DNA from: Physcomitrium patens
Lineage: Eukaryota; Streptophyta; Bryopsida; Funariales; Funariaceae
Direction: 5' to 3'
Length of the DNA stretch: 64,000 bases
Assembly (NCBI RefSeq): GCF_000002425.4
Contig: NC_037273.1
Span: 1,184,483-1,248,482 of the forward strand
The stretch's first letter is position 1, and each line of letters opens with the position of its first letter. The notes under the pieces were generated by a model. That model was not told the origin of the DNA, did not search any database, and was given only the letters and a program-made list of their open reading frames with translations. Below, one piece after another: positions 35,500 to 48,678 of the stretch. The position numbers and the translations under genes were made by a program.

Positions 35500-37600
35500 A
35501 CACACAACAGTATTACGCAGTATATGAATCTTGCATTTGTGCAACAGATACACAATTACTTTGCCTCCAAATGTTTCCCTTCTGGAGCTTCGTTGTTGCG
35601 TGACTGAAGCGATAAGCTCGATGATTCACATAAACCTCGTCGACTTCTAGGAAGATTGCACCTTCGCCAGTCTGGTGTAGAGTCCACAACATGAAAAATC
35701 TAGGTGCCGAAGAGGATGAGGATTTCCTGACGCTTCTTCGAACACAATCGCAACAAGCTTCGGGGATCAATCTCCATCAGACAGTTGTTGTCGCTGAGCA
35801 TGCACGTCAGTGTCGCTTGTTTCCTACTCTGTCAGCACCTCCACCGGAAATGCTCCCCCCTCAAGGGATAGTCTCTGTGGGGGGCGTGGAAATCTAGCCA
35901 TAAAGAATCGAGCCGCATAGAATCGAAGAGTTCTTTTCAAGGCAATTGCAGTACCAGTTTTCAGAGTTGTCAGAGGAGCCGCTCGAAGGACGCTCAAATT
36001 GGGGAAGGTCCTGCCGGACTGTGGAATCTGAAGGAGCGAACCACTACAGGCCTATTACGGTCGTTGTGAGGGCTTAATTTGCGTTCTGATCAAGAGTACT
36101 GAAGCGTGCCCGGGTTACGAAAACCGGTGACGTTTCTGTTTAGGGGTTGCTTCACGAGAATTATACACCTGGAACGATGGCAGACAAGGGTGTACCGAAG
36201 GAACGAAACAACTGGGGCGTCTTGAGCACCCAAGAGGCTGCCACCGATTTCAGCTTTTCAGCGAAGCTTTTAAAGCAATTTGGCACTTCAAACCTCTGTA
36301 CTCCTTCTCTTCACTCTTTTCTGTTTACAATTGGTGGATGCAACACATCCGGTCGGCGAGGGGTATCAATTCTGTTGGGTGGTGGTGTAATCTGTGCAGG
36401 ATTTTGTACAAGCTTGGGGTGGAAAAGCAACGTAAAAAACATAGGGTCTAGTACACCTGTCAGATTAGGCAGCTTGGACAACTAGTACTGCGTGGGTTCT
36501 ACACGATAAAATTCTGCTCACCAGACAGTTCATAGTCCCTCGGTGCTGCGACTCCCCCTTTACAATGCAGCACGATCGTAAAAAAATACACGATTGTAGA
36601 ATGCAGATGCGTGTTACGAGTGTAACTTGTGCAATGGAAGTCAAGTTGATGAACTTCTCCATTCAATTCCACTGCAAAAACTTCATACCAATTCTAGGTC
36701 CTAAATTTTATCGCACTGTACAATGCAGTTGGTATCATGCTCAATCAAAGCACGAAATCGCCGCTTCCTTGTTGCCAGCCAGTCCACAATGAAATCGCGC
36801 ATCTCCTCTCGTTGATCTGCCTTCTCACCCAAACGCAACTGCAACGATCTCGAGGAGACCTCGATAACTCTGCCCAGCATCGTCCCGAGTTATCCACCAA
36901 CTTAGCTCGCCGTGATGCAACATTGACAACTGTTGGTAAAACTAAGGCCACAGGATTCGACGACGGTAAGATCAATCCCCGCGACCCACGATAGTTGAAG
37001 GAACAACTCATGCAGTTACGGCATTCGCCCACTAAAACTGATATGAAAAAGCAAAACTACGATGGGATCTGAACGGACGGTGAAAGAAATGTAACTATGT
37101 TGCCAGGAATTGGTGCCCATCGTTACAAAGCGGGGCGGCGTGTAAGAGTTTGTGAGAATTCACAACAGTATGCCACTGCACTTAACCCAATTCACTGTGA
37201 AGCACTGGGTCAGAGTGTCCAGCACCCACCGCCAAATCCGACAAGTACATACGTATCCCATCCCATTACAGACAAACATCCCTGAGAATATGAACCATCG
37301 GTCTAGATTTCTGTGGACCTTTTCCAGGGATGTGGCGGCGGCTACCCGGCGCCGATTCAGGTGTCGTCGGTGCGGTGTCCTGAGGCTTCTATCGATGGTG
37401 TTGCACTTGCCGGTGTCGGTCGTGTCGGTGATGAAGCATCGATCAGCATTTTTTGTAAATAATTCTTTGTCTGTTTTATTCCACCACTCTTTGTAATGTA
37501 GCAAAGTTGATGGATGGAAGAGGAAGTAGAATAGAACAGCGAAAGATTACTTGTTTTAAGGAAAATGCAATAAGACTTCACAGTGATTGTGTCATCATGT
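35500..37600. other. GC-richer island without a recognised gene
   Basis: The composition resembles the gene islands. The longest frames are 36,147-36,485 (+) and 37,160-37,504 (-), and 35,691-35,897 (+) starts MKNLGAEEDEDFLTLLRTQ. None carries a domain I know, and I could not build a convincing spliced gene. It may be a non-coding transcript, a lineage-specific gene or gene debris. Confidence 0.4.
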
Positions 37601-39470
37601 GATGTTTTTTTAGGAGTAGATTCTAAAGTTGCAAAATTGTCAACTTAGAAAAGCTGACACGGATGTTGTTTGATTGTTTAAATTACACGTTGACAACGAC
37701 TTGAAAAGTTTCTTCGATTATTTTCTAAGAAAAAAGCAAAAACACAGTTCAGACCATTTGGTTTTAGTTTTGGTTTTAGATTTTATTCCCCTCTCTTTGG
37801 CTGAATTGTTTTGGAAACGTTTTACAAGATCACGTGATAGTTAATTTTTGTAGAGAGTAGATCTAATATGTCTTTTCAAAATACTTTATATAATATTTAA
37901 TAAGTTCGTTATATACACCATAGCGTAATGTAATTTAATACAATTGGCACTGCAGTTTTCTACTATTCTAATGTCTATTCTTGTATTATTTTATCAAGTT
38001 TTATAAAAAATTAATTAAAAATTCTAAAAATAGATGAAGGATATGATTCTATTATTTTAATTTCTTTGTAAATACTACATTTTTTTGTTGCAGCACTTAG
38101 AGGCTTAAATCATTGTGTGATAAACATTCATTGTCAAGACTTTTGAAAAAAAAAAAGCACAATGTTAGACTTCCGTTGATTGTAATACCAACATCTAGTA
38201 GTATCATCAACTTTCAAGCATTAAATTCAATACTACCTAGTTATAGTGATTATGTTGAACTCTTATTGTATCCTTGTACTTTAAGAAATGCAAATTCAAC
38301 TGTTCAGAAGAATTTGTTTTTACTGTTGAATGTATCAAAGAATTTCATATAAAAAATATATCTAGCATAAGAGTGGCATTAAATAAGATTTAAAAATTCT
38401 ATAACAATATATTTATTAGAAATCTAAAATGTTAGAGATTTTTATTCAAATTCCAGTTTAAAGTATTCTATTTTTTTTTATATCTTCCAATAAATTTAGC
38501 CTGTATTTAAGAAATAGATATTTCATTTTTAGTATTTTTAAATAAAATGAGGTCCTACACAAAATTAGTTCAATACATTTAAAATATTTTAAAATTCCTC
38601 TTGATATACATTTCTCAATATCCATTAATGATATTAAAATCTTTGGATAAAATTACCAAACATTAAAATATAATGTGCACATTTTGTAATTTTTTTTTAT
38701 AGATATTTTCTAATTGTGTTGTTTCAATTGCATCACTAATTTCTAGAAATTGCCTCTAAATAAATTAAAGTAGTATGAGATTGTTAATTTGTATAATTTA
38801 TATATTTTATATATAAAATATTTTAAAGTCATAGATTATATTAAAGTTGAATTATTTGAACTATGTTATTAAATATTATTAATTTAAATATATGTATTCA
38901 TAAAAAATATAAAATTAATTAATCAATATTTAAATTAGGTCTTAGAATATTTTAGTAGAAAATTATTTATATACTACTTTAAAAATTGGATTGTTAACTA
39001 TTTTACCACAAAAGAAAATAAATTATTTATTACAAATATTTTATTCAATAAAAATAATTTATATTTTTAGAATATTTTATTATGATATAATTATATATTA
39101 TTATACAAAAAATATATATTTATTAAAAAAATAAGGTCACTTGCTTAAAGCTAAAAGAACTCAGAATTTTACATTTTTGTCATATGATATGGCATCAGGT
39201 GCCAAATCTTGTCACATGTATGGAATTTAGTTTGGTTTAGTGATTCTCTACCCATTTAGATTTTTTGTTAGTTAACTTTGTTAATATTAACTAAGATTTA
39301 AAGATTTAGGTGATAAAACCTTCTTGATTCAAGTCATATTAACAAGAATGTAATGTGTGAGATATCTTAACTTATTTGTGTGTAGATTTATTATCTTTTA
39401 CATGACATGAATGTCTGTTCTTCAACTTATAGTGAAGCCAAAAAGAAAAAAAAGAATCCTTGTTCAATTT
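37601..39470. other. AT-rich spacer
   Basis: No gene recognised. The right part (39,191-39,400) is one member of a repeat pair described separately. Confidence 0.55.
39191..39400 (+). repeat. Dispersed repeat, copy at 39.2 kb
   Basis: It matches 43,280-43,620 in order and orientation: both carry a TGCCAAAT block, TTAGTTGACTTTGTTAAT-like and TTTAAAGATTTAGGT blocks, and TTATTTGTGT followed by TTTATTATCTTTT. Spacing of about 4.1 kb and co-orientation would suit LTRs of an old element, but no retroelement gene is recognised between them. Confidence 0.5.
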
Positions 39471-39479
39471 TTTTGGATT

Positions 39480-40290
39480 TTTGTGCTGCTGGGCAATGTT
39501 CTGTTGGGCAATGTTCTATTGCTGAACCTTGTTGCGCCACAATCTTGTGCTCTTAGATACAGGTTTGTTTAGGTGCAATGCAGCATGATAGGTGCGGAAG
39601 CAAAGCATGGTGGCGTGAAGCATTTCGTCAAGGTTTATAGTAGGGTCACGGTGCCGCGAACAAGAGAAACAAGATTGGCATGAGGCACGTCCGGAGTAAA
39701 GCAACCGCATCATCTTCACTGGCATGGTGTTAGAAGAATTGGTGCGGTGTTCTTTAGTTGTTTCGGGATATGTCGAGGTCGTGGTACTGTCCGGGACGGA
39801 ACGACGCACGATCAAGGGGGTCTAAACAACACTAGGTTGTAGTGTTGGGCGCCAACACACTGTTGCTGTTGGATACGGTTTGAGTTGCTTTCGGAAGTGG
39901 AGCCGTGGGAGTGGTGCGAGGCATTGTGCAACTTTGGATTCCGGCATTGGATCACGGTACCACAGTGAGTTACTGTGCGAATAGTGGGTGATGGCTGGGC
40001 AGAACCGCAAGTCATTGAGATCATTACAGTTGTGAAACAGTGGGGAGCAGTAGGATCGCAGTGCGAGAGCCGTAGGTGCTGAAGGGTTTGCTCAACAGCC
40101 ATTGTGTTTGTTCAACGTTAATGCATCACTTTTTGTTTTGTTTTGTTTTGGTTTTTGGTTGTTAGATGGCCGTTTTGGCATAAGTTTGGTGCAACGCCGG
40201 AGAGATTGCGGCAGTGGTGCACTGTATTGCGACATTATTGTATGCACAATTAAGATTGTGGAGCTCACACACAACTAATCTATTGGCACA
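39480..40290. other. Isolated GC-richer island in AT-rich DNA
   Basis: About 800 bases with CpGs set between AT-rich repeats. Two adjacent minus-strand frames (40,102-39,812 and 39,815-39,516) meet, but the second has no ATG at the junction. The predicted proteins are His/Ser/Thr-rich and match nothing I know. GGGCAATGTTCT is repeated at 39,490-39,520. It may be the remains of an inserted element. Confidence 0.35.
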
Positions 40291-41800
40291 TATATTCAAA
40301 TTATAAAGTTTTGTGCAAAATTGCATAAGATTTGGGTGAAAAATAAATTAATATTAATATTAGTAGCAATTAGCAATGGCAAAAGTTGTGGCTCTTGGCA
40401 ACAAGATGCATCACTTGACTATCAGATTGGTGTGTGAGCAATCAGATTGATGTATTATGTGAAGTCTTGCTTAAGAATACACTAAATACTTGATTGTGGA
40501 AGGTAAATTGGAAATTGCAACAACAAGGTCCTAAAAAATCTAATATAATCTCTTCTATAAAACAACTTAGGAGAGAGATAAACACATGGGATAAACAAGA
40601 GGAGACAAAAACCCTCTCTGATTTGTTGTCTGTGTCATTGTTTTCATCAAAAGTAAAGTAAAACTATAATTCATAGGACTTTAATAAAATTTGTATTGAA
40701 TGAAATAACTTGGAATGGTTTTTGAGAGTGATTTCTGATTTTCAAGAGTTATATAGAGATTACATGGAGTAATTACTAGCTTGACTAATTTGGATTTACC
40801 ACACTACAAGTTATTGTCACATCAAAATGTTAAGGTTTGTAAGGATTGTACAAGAGTAGATTCATATTGATGGAAATTTTTATTTTTGGTTTAGAATGAA
40901 TAATAGTTATTTGAATTATATGTAGGAATCCAAAAGTAATAGATTAAAATAATAAAAAATTGATAATTTTATTTTATTTATTACTTTTAATAAATTGATA
41001 AAATAATAAAATAATTTTATTTTATTGATGGTATAGAGATGGTATACAAATAAAATAAACTTTAAAATATATTTGAAATTACATACTTTTTGTACATATG
41101 TGAACTAATCTTATTATTTTTTGGCAACATGGAAGATAAAGGTTGGAAATTGTGCATTTTTATTTTTATTTCTATTTTATTTTTTAGAAATGGAAATTTT
41201 TACAATTTACCTAATAGCTCATGTTAATATATTGCTGCAATGTATCCAAGTCATTTAATAAAAAAAAATAGAGATTAAAAACTTGATGCACTATGTGTTC
41301 AATGCCTTTCTTTTTAATTCCAAGCATGAGTTCTAATTCGAGGTGTTAGGCTTGCTAAAGCATTAGTACATCCTTTTCTATTTATGCCAAGCATTGACCA
41401 TATTTGAATCCTTTAAAATAGTAATTTTATAGATTCAAGGCATTCTTCTGGAGTATTAAGCCTTGGTTCTTGTATTTTCTTGTATATAGTCAATGCATGA
41501 AGTTGCAAATTAATATAATTCTTGACATTACAATTTTTAATATATATTGCATCATATATAGTTAGAAATTGGATTAATGATTGACTTATAAGAATGTTGC
41601 TTTTAGATCTATAGATAAAAACTTATTTATGTTGAGATTATATTTTAGAAACGTTTGGCTTTAGAAATAACCATTTTACTATGTAATGTTACTACAAAGA
41701 CTTCATTAAAATTGACTAAATTTCACCAACATATTTTAATGTGGCAGCAGTATTTATTTAAAAATATAAATATTTTTTGTCACAATAGCATAAGTTCAAC

Positions 41801-41903
41801 TAGTCTTAAATAAATCCTAATTAAAGCTTAATAATTTTAATCAAATCTTAATCAAATCTAAAGGAAGTCTTAAAGAAATTATAAAATAAATATACATATA
41901 TAT

Positions 41904-41993
<90 letters not shown>

Positions 41994-42495
41994 GTATTTT
42001 AAAAAAATCCTAAAGAAATCATAAAGAACTTTACAAAAACTCTAAAGAAATTATGAAGAAATCCTAAAAAAATATTAAAAATAAAGTATCTAAAAAATCT
42101 AAAAATAATATCTTTAAATAAATTCTAAGTAAATCTTAAATTTTTTTAATCAAATTCTCAATAAAATCTAATCAAATCCTAAAAAAATACCAAAAAATTT
42201 TAAAATAAATATTAAATAAATTCTAATTAAACCTTAACTAAATCCTAATGAAATCCTAATAAAATCATTTTTACAAGATATGGCTTAAGAATATATTGAT
42301 TGTCCATTTGTATTTGATTTATATTACATACTTTGCAATAGATTTGTAGCATTTGATGTGTTGTATATAATCTTTGTTTATATAATATCATAATATAATT
42401 CTAATCAAATCCTTAGTAAATTCTATCCAAATTCTAATAAAATCCTAAATCTTAAACCAAATCCTATTCAAATCATATTCAAATTATAAATCCTT
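41801..42495. repeat. Degenerate AAATCCTAA-type short repeat array
   Basis: Blocks such as AAATCCTAA, AAATCTTAA, AAATTCTAA and AAATCATAA recur every 10-12 bases over 41,801-42,255 and again at 42,395-42,495. A unique segment and a compound microsatellite interrupt the array. The unit partly resembles the plant telomere repeat but is not that sequence. Confidence 0.6.
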
Positions 42496-43279
42496 AACAA
42501 CTCTCAATTATGCCTATAACAACTTGATTCACAACTAATCTTTGCCAAGTATTAATTTTTAGTTTCTTAAAATAATTTTTTCTATAAATTACTCTTAATT
42601 CCTTAAAAATACCTATATTAGTATTTTTTTTATTTACTTTGATTTGCCTCATTTATAGCCATGTAAAGTAAGTAAAAGCTTATCTTGCAAAGAAACAGCA
42701 TTAGCACTTATAAGTTTAATTACCTTCTTCACTATTATCAATACTTCTACAAAAATTTGTTACAATATTTTCAATTAACTACTTCTATAATATAATCTTT
42801 TTTTCTATTTTACCTAATAATTATGCTATAACAAAATAATAGTAGACAATAGTAGTTTGTAGTATCATGTGTCACTTTGTAGTACATTGTGATAAGAATT
42901 CATTGCAACTTTAGGCTTCTAGAATAGTGATAAGAAGCTACATAATAATAGGATCATACAATGATACAAGCTACAATAATAGGACCAAAAAAATCATAGA
43001 CAATAGTGTATAGAAATAGAATTCAATATAAAAATAATAATAATAATAATAATAAATAATCCAAAATTTTTAAGTGTTAAGTTTAGAAGTTCACACCAAG
43101 AGCCTACATAGTCTAAATTTGATCATTGTTGAGTTTTTTTTATGTGGAATATGCCCAAAGAAGCCAATAACATTATTGATTTGTATAGTGGAGATTGTTT
43201 GGAGCATTGAAGTGCAATTTATTCATTTGTTTTCTAAGCAAGTTTTTGATTTTTTTACTTCTTCACATTTCATTTGGTG

Positions 43280-43735
43280 TAGTATTAGATGCCAAATTCC
43301 GTCCAATGTATGTAACTTGGTTTGATTTAGTAATTTTCCATTCATTTAATTTTTTCATTAGTTGACTTTGTTAATGTCAAATAGAGTTTAAAGATTTAGG
43401 TAAAAAAAAACCTCATTGATTTAAAATTCTTATCAAGTCAAGTCTAATAAGTGACTTTGAGAAAGAAAATGATTATATTATAAGAGTTTTCTCGGCTATA
43501 GAAATTTAGCAATTTAATAAAGATTTAGGGTTTTTTTTACTCACACTTGTATTCCTAGATTTTTCTCTTTTAGTGTGAAAGATAGCTTTACTTATTTGTG
43601 TATAGGTTTATTATCTTTTCTTAAAAATATACTGGTTGTATATTTGATTTAGCTTAAATTACATGAATTTTGGTTGATTATAGCACTCGATGTGTTGTAT
43701 GTAATAATCTTTGTTTACACAACACTTTACCTTTA
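43280..43735 (+). repeat. Dispersed repeat, copy at 43.3-43.7 kb
   Basis: The longer partner of 39,191-39,400. Its right part (43,625-43,735, with GATGTGTTGTATGTAATAAT and TTGTTTACACAACA) also matches 42,285-42,395, so at least three copies of pieces occur within 4.5 kb. It resembles LTR sequence but the family is not named. Confidence 0.5.
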
Positions 43736-44101
43736 CAAAAAATAATATTAAACTGAAAATATTAAGTACTAAATCAAAACTATAAATTATTATGTACTAA
43801 TAGTGATGCAAAATTTGTCCTTTAATTATGCATTTTTAATATATGTGACATTATATAATTATTCTTTATATTAAAATTGTATCATTTTTTTATTTTTTTA
43901 TTTTTTTATTTTTTTTAAAAGATTTATTAATTTAAGGTATTGATTTATTTATTAGTTCTTTATATAATAAAAATATTTATAATAATAAAATATAATTATA
44001 TATTTAAAATAATTCTTCTATTTTAAAAAATATTCTAAAAGCACTTAAATAGCATGATATAAATAATAACCTTATAATACACTTTTAAGGGTATTTTAAT
44101 G

Positions 44102-44136
<35 letters not shown>

Positions 44137-44436
44137 GTACATACTAGAATAAAAAATTAAAATTATTATTTTTTAATAGTTAAAAAAGTTAAAATATATA
44201 ATATTAATTGTATTTATATTAAAAATTAGTTTTTTAATTGTGATATAAAATTTATTAAGATTTAAATATTAACAACCTATTAAACCAATGTTGGAAAAAA
44301 ATTAGTAATGTATTAGATATTTTTTTTGAAAGATATCTAAATCATAATAGAATTAATTTAGAAGAAGAAAATAAAATAATATACAAATAAAAATATTATA
44401 CTTATTATAAAAAAATATAGATTATAAATAAAAATA

Positions 44437-44486
<50 letters not shown>

Positions 44487-45390
44487 CAGTTTTTTTATTG
44501 ACCTTATCAAATTTAATTATCTAATAAAACATAAAGAATTAAAAATCATTAGAAAGAATTTATTTAAAATTAAAAATTAAAAAGATGTAATTGTGGCAAA
44601 CTTTAATAATTAGTTTATTATAAAGATTTGTTACAATCTTTGCCAGATAATATGTATATTGAACATAAAGTAGAACTACTTTGTTTTGTTAAAAATAATA
44701 CATTAATACAAAAAAATTCTTAAAGATTGTAACCTTATTTGATTTAAATAGTGTCTAAGTTAAAAATAAATAAGGTATATCAAATAAATGCATTTTAAGT
44801 CAAAATCAATATTTGATTAATATATAGTATATGTCTAAGCTAATTTTGAAAGACATATTTGCATATACTATCAAAGATTATCACCATTTGATATGCTTAT
44901 ATACAATAAAATTATACTTGATTGAAAGCTCTATAAATTAAAAATCCCAAACACACTCGTAGGTAGTAATTATAAATAGATAAAATTTATAACTTAATTA
45001 GGAGATTCGTTAAAAAAGTAAAAAAAGTTTTAGTACCTAATTTATTTATTTATTTATAGAAATAAATTAATTGCATAAAATATATTTGTTAATTTACTCT
45101 TGATTGCATATGTTTTACAATAAGGATTGTACTTCAAAATTTATTCTTTGAGAAAAAAGTATAACATCTAAAATTTACATATTAGTGAAATATACAAATA
45201 AATATTATATATCTTCTTTAAAAATAATTCAAGGATTTTTTTTTATTAATAAAGAATGATTTTTAAAGAAAAACATAAAATAATAGATTTTAGTGTTGAA
45301 CTGTTTTCTTAGAGTTGAATGTTTCGGAAATCAACTTTATTACACCATTGCTTTGAATCAGTCTAAACCTATAGAAAATAATTATTGTCA

Positions 45391-45422
<32 letters not shown>

Positions 45423-45454
45423 CATAGATGAAAATGTTTTCGTATTCTATTGTA

Positions 45455-45536
45455 TTTTAGAGTGAAGTTATAAAGCTTTTAGAGTGAAGTTATAAAGCTT
45501 TTAGAGTGAAGTTATAAAGCTTTTAGAGTGAAGTTA
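45455..45536. repeat. Perfect 22-base tandem repeat, 3.7 units
   Basis: The unit TTTTAGAGTGAAGTTATAAA plus GC is repeated three times without change, followed by 16 bases of a fourth. The perfect identity implies recent origin. Confidence 0.95.
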
Positions 45537-46300
45537 CCTGATGATAAAGGAGGTACATTGCATAGAAGACGTCTAATACAAACAAGTGGTTAGATTATTA
45601 AAGCATGAAAAAATTAAAACACAATATGACCTTGTACATCTCAATAGTTTAATAAGTCAATACATACTCTAGATACAATAGAATCATTAGATTATAATAT
45701 GAAGAACTGTAATTGACTTAGATACCAATGTTGACTTTGATTTAGAACTAATTAATAAATACATTAAATTAAAACCTTACTAAGATGGAAATTATGCTTA
45801 TCAATCAATAAATTTATATACCTATTTCTTTTTGTGTATATAAAAATTTGAAAATCAACAATAGAGAAGTTTCATTAAAAAAAAAAAAAAAAACAAACAA
45901 ACACAAAACAAAACAAAACAAAAATTCAACATGTAAATTATTTACCAAAAGTACCAAATATGCAGCAAAAAACTATTGTTAAGAAGACATAATTTATTTT
46001 ACAAATGAGAACTGAATAAAAGTTATGTTCAAGACATAAAAAAAATAAAATAATGCGTGATAGCTAATGATGCATATTACTTACGAGAATCTCCCAAACT
46101 AGTTAAGAACAAATCACAGTAACATGTAATTTCATTTTACTTGTAAAACAATTTGGAATGCAGGATAATAATTCTAAAGCGTTGCATAACAATTTACATG
46201 TAACATCAAACGTGTTAACAAATTTTCTCACTCAACAATTCACAATCAAAAATACGTTCAAAACTTTTTAGCCAATTCTTTGCATAATATTTTTTCTAAT

Positions 46301-47364
46301 AATGATAAACAAGATAAACCTCGTCATTTTGCATGCAGATTCCCTTTACTGTGACTTTTCTCATGAATTTTCTAAGCTACACATTGGTTTTTCCCAGCTC
46401 CCAATTCTGAGACAAAGCAAAAGCTGGAACTCATTTCTAGCGTTTGCTATTGCTTGTGGAAGTGTTGGAGGATGAGCACCTTCAAAGCTCCCTTCACTTC
46501 CAAGCATGCGAAGTGGAAGGCCTAAAGTCTGTTCAGCAACACACAAGCATGACCACCACAGCAATTAGATGGCTCACACACAGAGCTCTCACAACATAGA
46601 CAATCCAGGTACCATACAATCTTCGACTACGTTGCAGATCGTTTCCAAAAGTACAAAAGCTAGTTTATTAAGTTTTATTGTTAAGAAAAGAAAACTGGAA
46701 GATGTTTAACTGTTACATAAACCGCCGGGTGTGCATTCATAAACACACTCCACACGGGATGCGAATTCCTTAAACATAGTGCAAGCAGCTCAACGCCCCT
46801 AATTGCCCTGCTGGGATTTGCAATGGGTTCTACTATTGTTGCTGCTTATTTTCTGTTTACGTTCATGTGTTTTTTTCCTCTGTTTTTTTTTTTTTTTTTT
46901 TTTTTTTTTCTTCATTTTTTTAATATTTATTTTAATGTTTTTTTTTAAAATATTTTTCCCGTTGTTTTCCTTTGTTTCGTTTTTTCTCCGTCGGAGATGG
47001 TACAGAAGAGAGGAGCGGGTGGTGCAACTGGTGCACGACACCTCTGCAACCTTAAGAGGTGGAGTGAGCACTAGTAAGACGTCATTATATATATATATAT
47101 ATATATATATATAGATATATCTCTGTCTGTCTAAGAGGTTTCCTATGCTTGCAATCAGTTCGTCATGGCTGGCGACGACATTGCAATGTTATTCAGGACG
47201 CTGATATCACAACAAGTAGGATAGGGATGGCTTGGAGCTGGAGCGGGCGGATGCGAAAAAACCACGCCACTGCTTAGTCTACACAACAGAGATGAGTGAT
47301 TGACGGAGGCCAAATCTACGATATCTCTGCAGCTGCATCGATGAAAAGCTTGGCCGAACCGCAT
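46301..47364. other. Downstream flank of alpha-expansin 2
   Basis: Composition rises toward the gene. There is a T run at 46,888-46,909, a T-rich patch to 46,960 and a (TA)n tract at 47,084-47,113. The minus-strand frame 46,564-46,361 has no known domain. No gene other than the expansin 3' region is supported. Confidence 0.5.
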
Positions 47365-48678
47365 CTAATTAGCGCCACTGCTGAAAGTTTGGCCGAACCA
47401 CCAGTTCGCTGGGGCCGCGTTGTAGGAGATCACTTGGCGGCCGTCGCTGGTATGAACTCGGAAGGAGAGCGCACTCCCGACTATGTTATTGGGCCCCCCA
47501 TTGAATGTCCACTGAGACCCCCAGTTGCGGTACATTTGCAACCATTGCGTCTTGGGGCCCTTGATATACACCTGTTGCACGTCGCCAGCGCCCGCTACGT
47601 TGTAAACGAGCACGATAAAAAAGTAGGGGTTTCCGTTGATGGTGAAGCGCATCCCTCCTTGCTTGTAACACGCCACCCTGCATCACAAAATACAACCGAT
47701 GGGACATTATGTGTTTGTGGCACGGGCTCATTCTGCTTTGCGGAGCGTAATTGGATCAACTTGAAACATTCGGTGCAACGAGGAGATTTGCAGTACCTTC
47801 GAAAGTTGACAGGAATGACGCCTCCGACTCTGTTAGCAAGTGTGGTGAACATGGGCTCGGATAGGTCAAAGTGCTTCTGGGGTGGGTTGCACCACCCTCC
47901 CGTGGATCCCGAGGGACAGAAGTTGGTGGCCGTGACTATAATATTCTTGCCTCTGTAGCACCATTTGGATTCGTTGAGAATGCAGGTCAGCTCGTAGCAT
48001 GCTCCGCAAGTGGCTCCACCGTTGAATAGCGGCCCACTCAGAGCAGCAGTGTTGACACCGTAACCGGTACTGTATAAATTACTATACCCGCAAGCACCTC
48101 CTGCACATTGTGTCAACAAATGCACAACTGATGTCAACCAAAATGATTTCCCAACAATCTTCTCAAATGTAGGAATCATGAGGATACTGTCTGGGGTTTA
48201 AGATGGGCAGATCCTCAAAAATAATCAGCTGACCAATCCTAATATGTTCATGCAATTTCATCACGAATTTTCTGAATCAGCCCATTCCCAGTCCACTGTA
48301 ACGAGCTTGAATGCGTCCGGTCAATTCTGCATCAACTACATCCTGATCGGCTGCAGACAGAGACTGGCACAAAACTATATCACATCGAGAAACCCTCGCT
48401 CGCTTGCTCACTCGCCTGAGATGAATTATACAACCATGAAGGCTGCTGCTGCTGCACAGATTGGCACCAAGCAAGCGCACACATTCCAGCTGAAAAGATC
48501 GAGAAGATTACGTACCCATGGTGCCGCGTGCATCCCCTTCCCCATAGTACGTTGCGTGACCTTTGTCCCATCCACCAGGGCCGTAACCAGCCGCCTGCGA
48601 AACGCACCCGCACAGCATCACGAGCAGAGCAACCGCCACCGGGGACGGCACCATCGTCAGCCGGATCACCTGCGTCAT
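47365..48678 (-). CDS. EXPA: Alpha-expansin 2
   Basis: Three exons on the minus strand: 48,678-48,516, 48,100-47,797 and 47,677-47,365, with GT-AG introns of 415 and 119 bases. They give 259 residues. The start at ATG 48,678 opens a signal peptide ([20 protein letters not shown]); the Met at residue 9 (48,654) is an alternative. [29 protein letters not shown] starts the double-psi barrel. [19 protein letters not shown] and [16 protein letters not shown] (HFD at 131-133) mark an alpha-expansin. The C-terminal domain has [22 protein letters not shown] and [14 protein letters not shown]. It should act in the cell wall as a non-hydrolytic loosening protein. Exon 2 is 304 bases, exactly as in the gene at 28.8-30.1 kb, and both introns sit at the same codons, so the two are clear duplicates. 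The window's repeats separate them. Confidence 0.95.

Larger units (their letters stand above)
40291..46300. other. AT-rich repeat-filled spacer
   Basis: About 6 kb without a recognised gene. It contains degenerate short-unit repeats (41.8-42.5 kb), compound (CA)n/(TA)n tracts at 41,905-41,990, (TAA)n at 43,033-43,055 and 44,105-44,136, (TA)n at 44,436-44,482 and 45,391-45,416, a 22-base tandem repeat at 45.5 kb and A-rich tracts at 45,880-45,925. Confidence 0.55.

Noticed and set aside
39516-40102. Two consecutive minus-strand frames as one protein-coding gene
   Set aside because: The second frame has no ATG at the junction, there are no splice signals joining them, and the products match nothing known.
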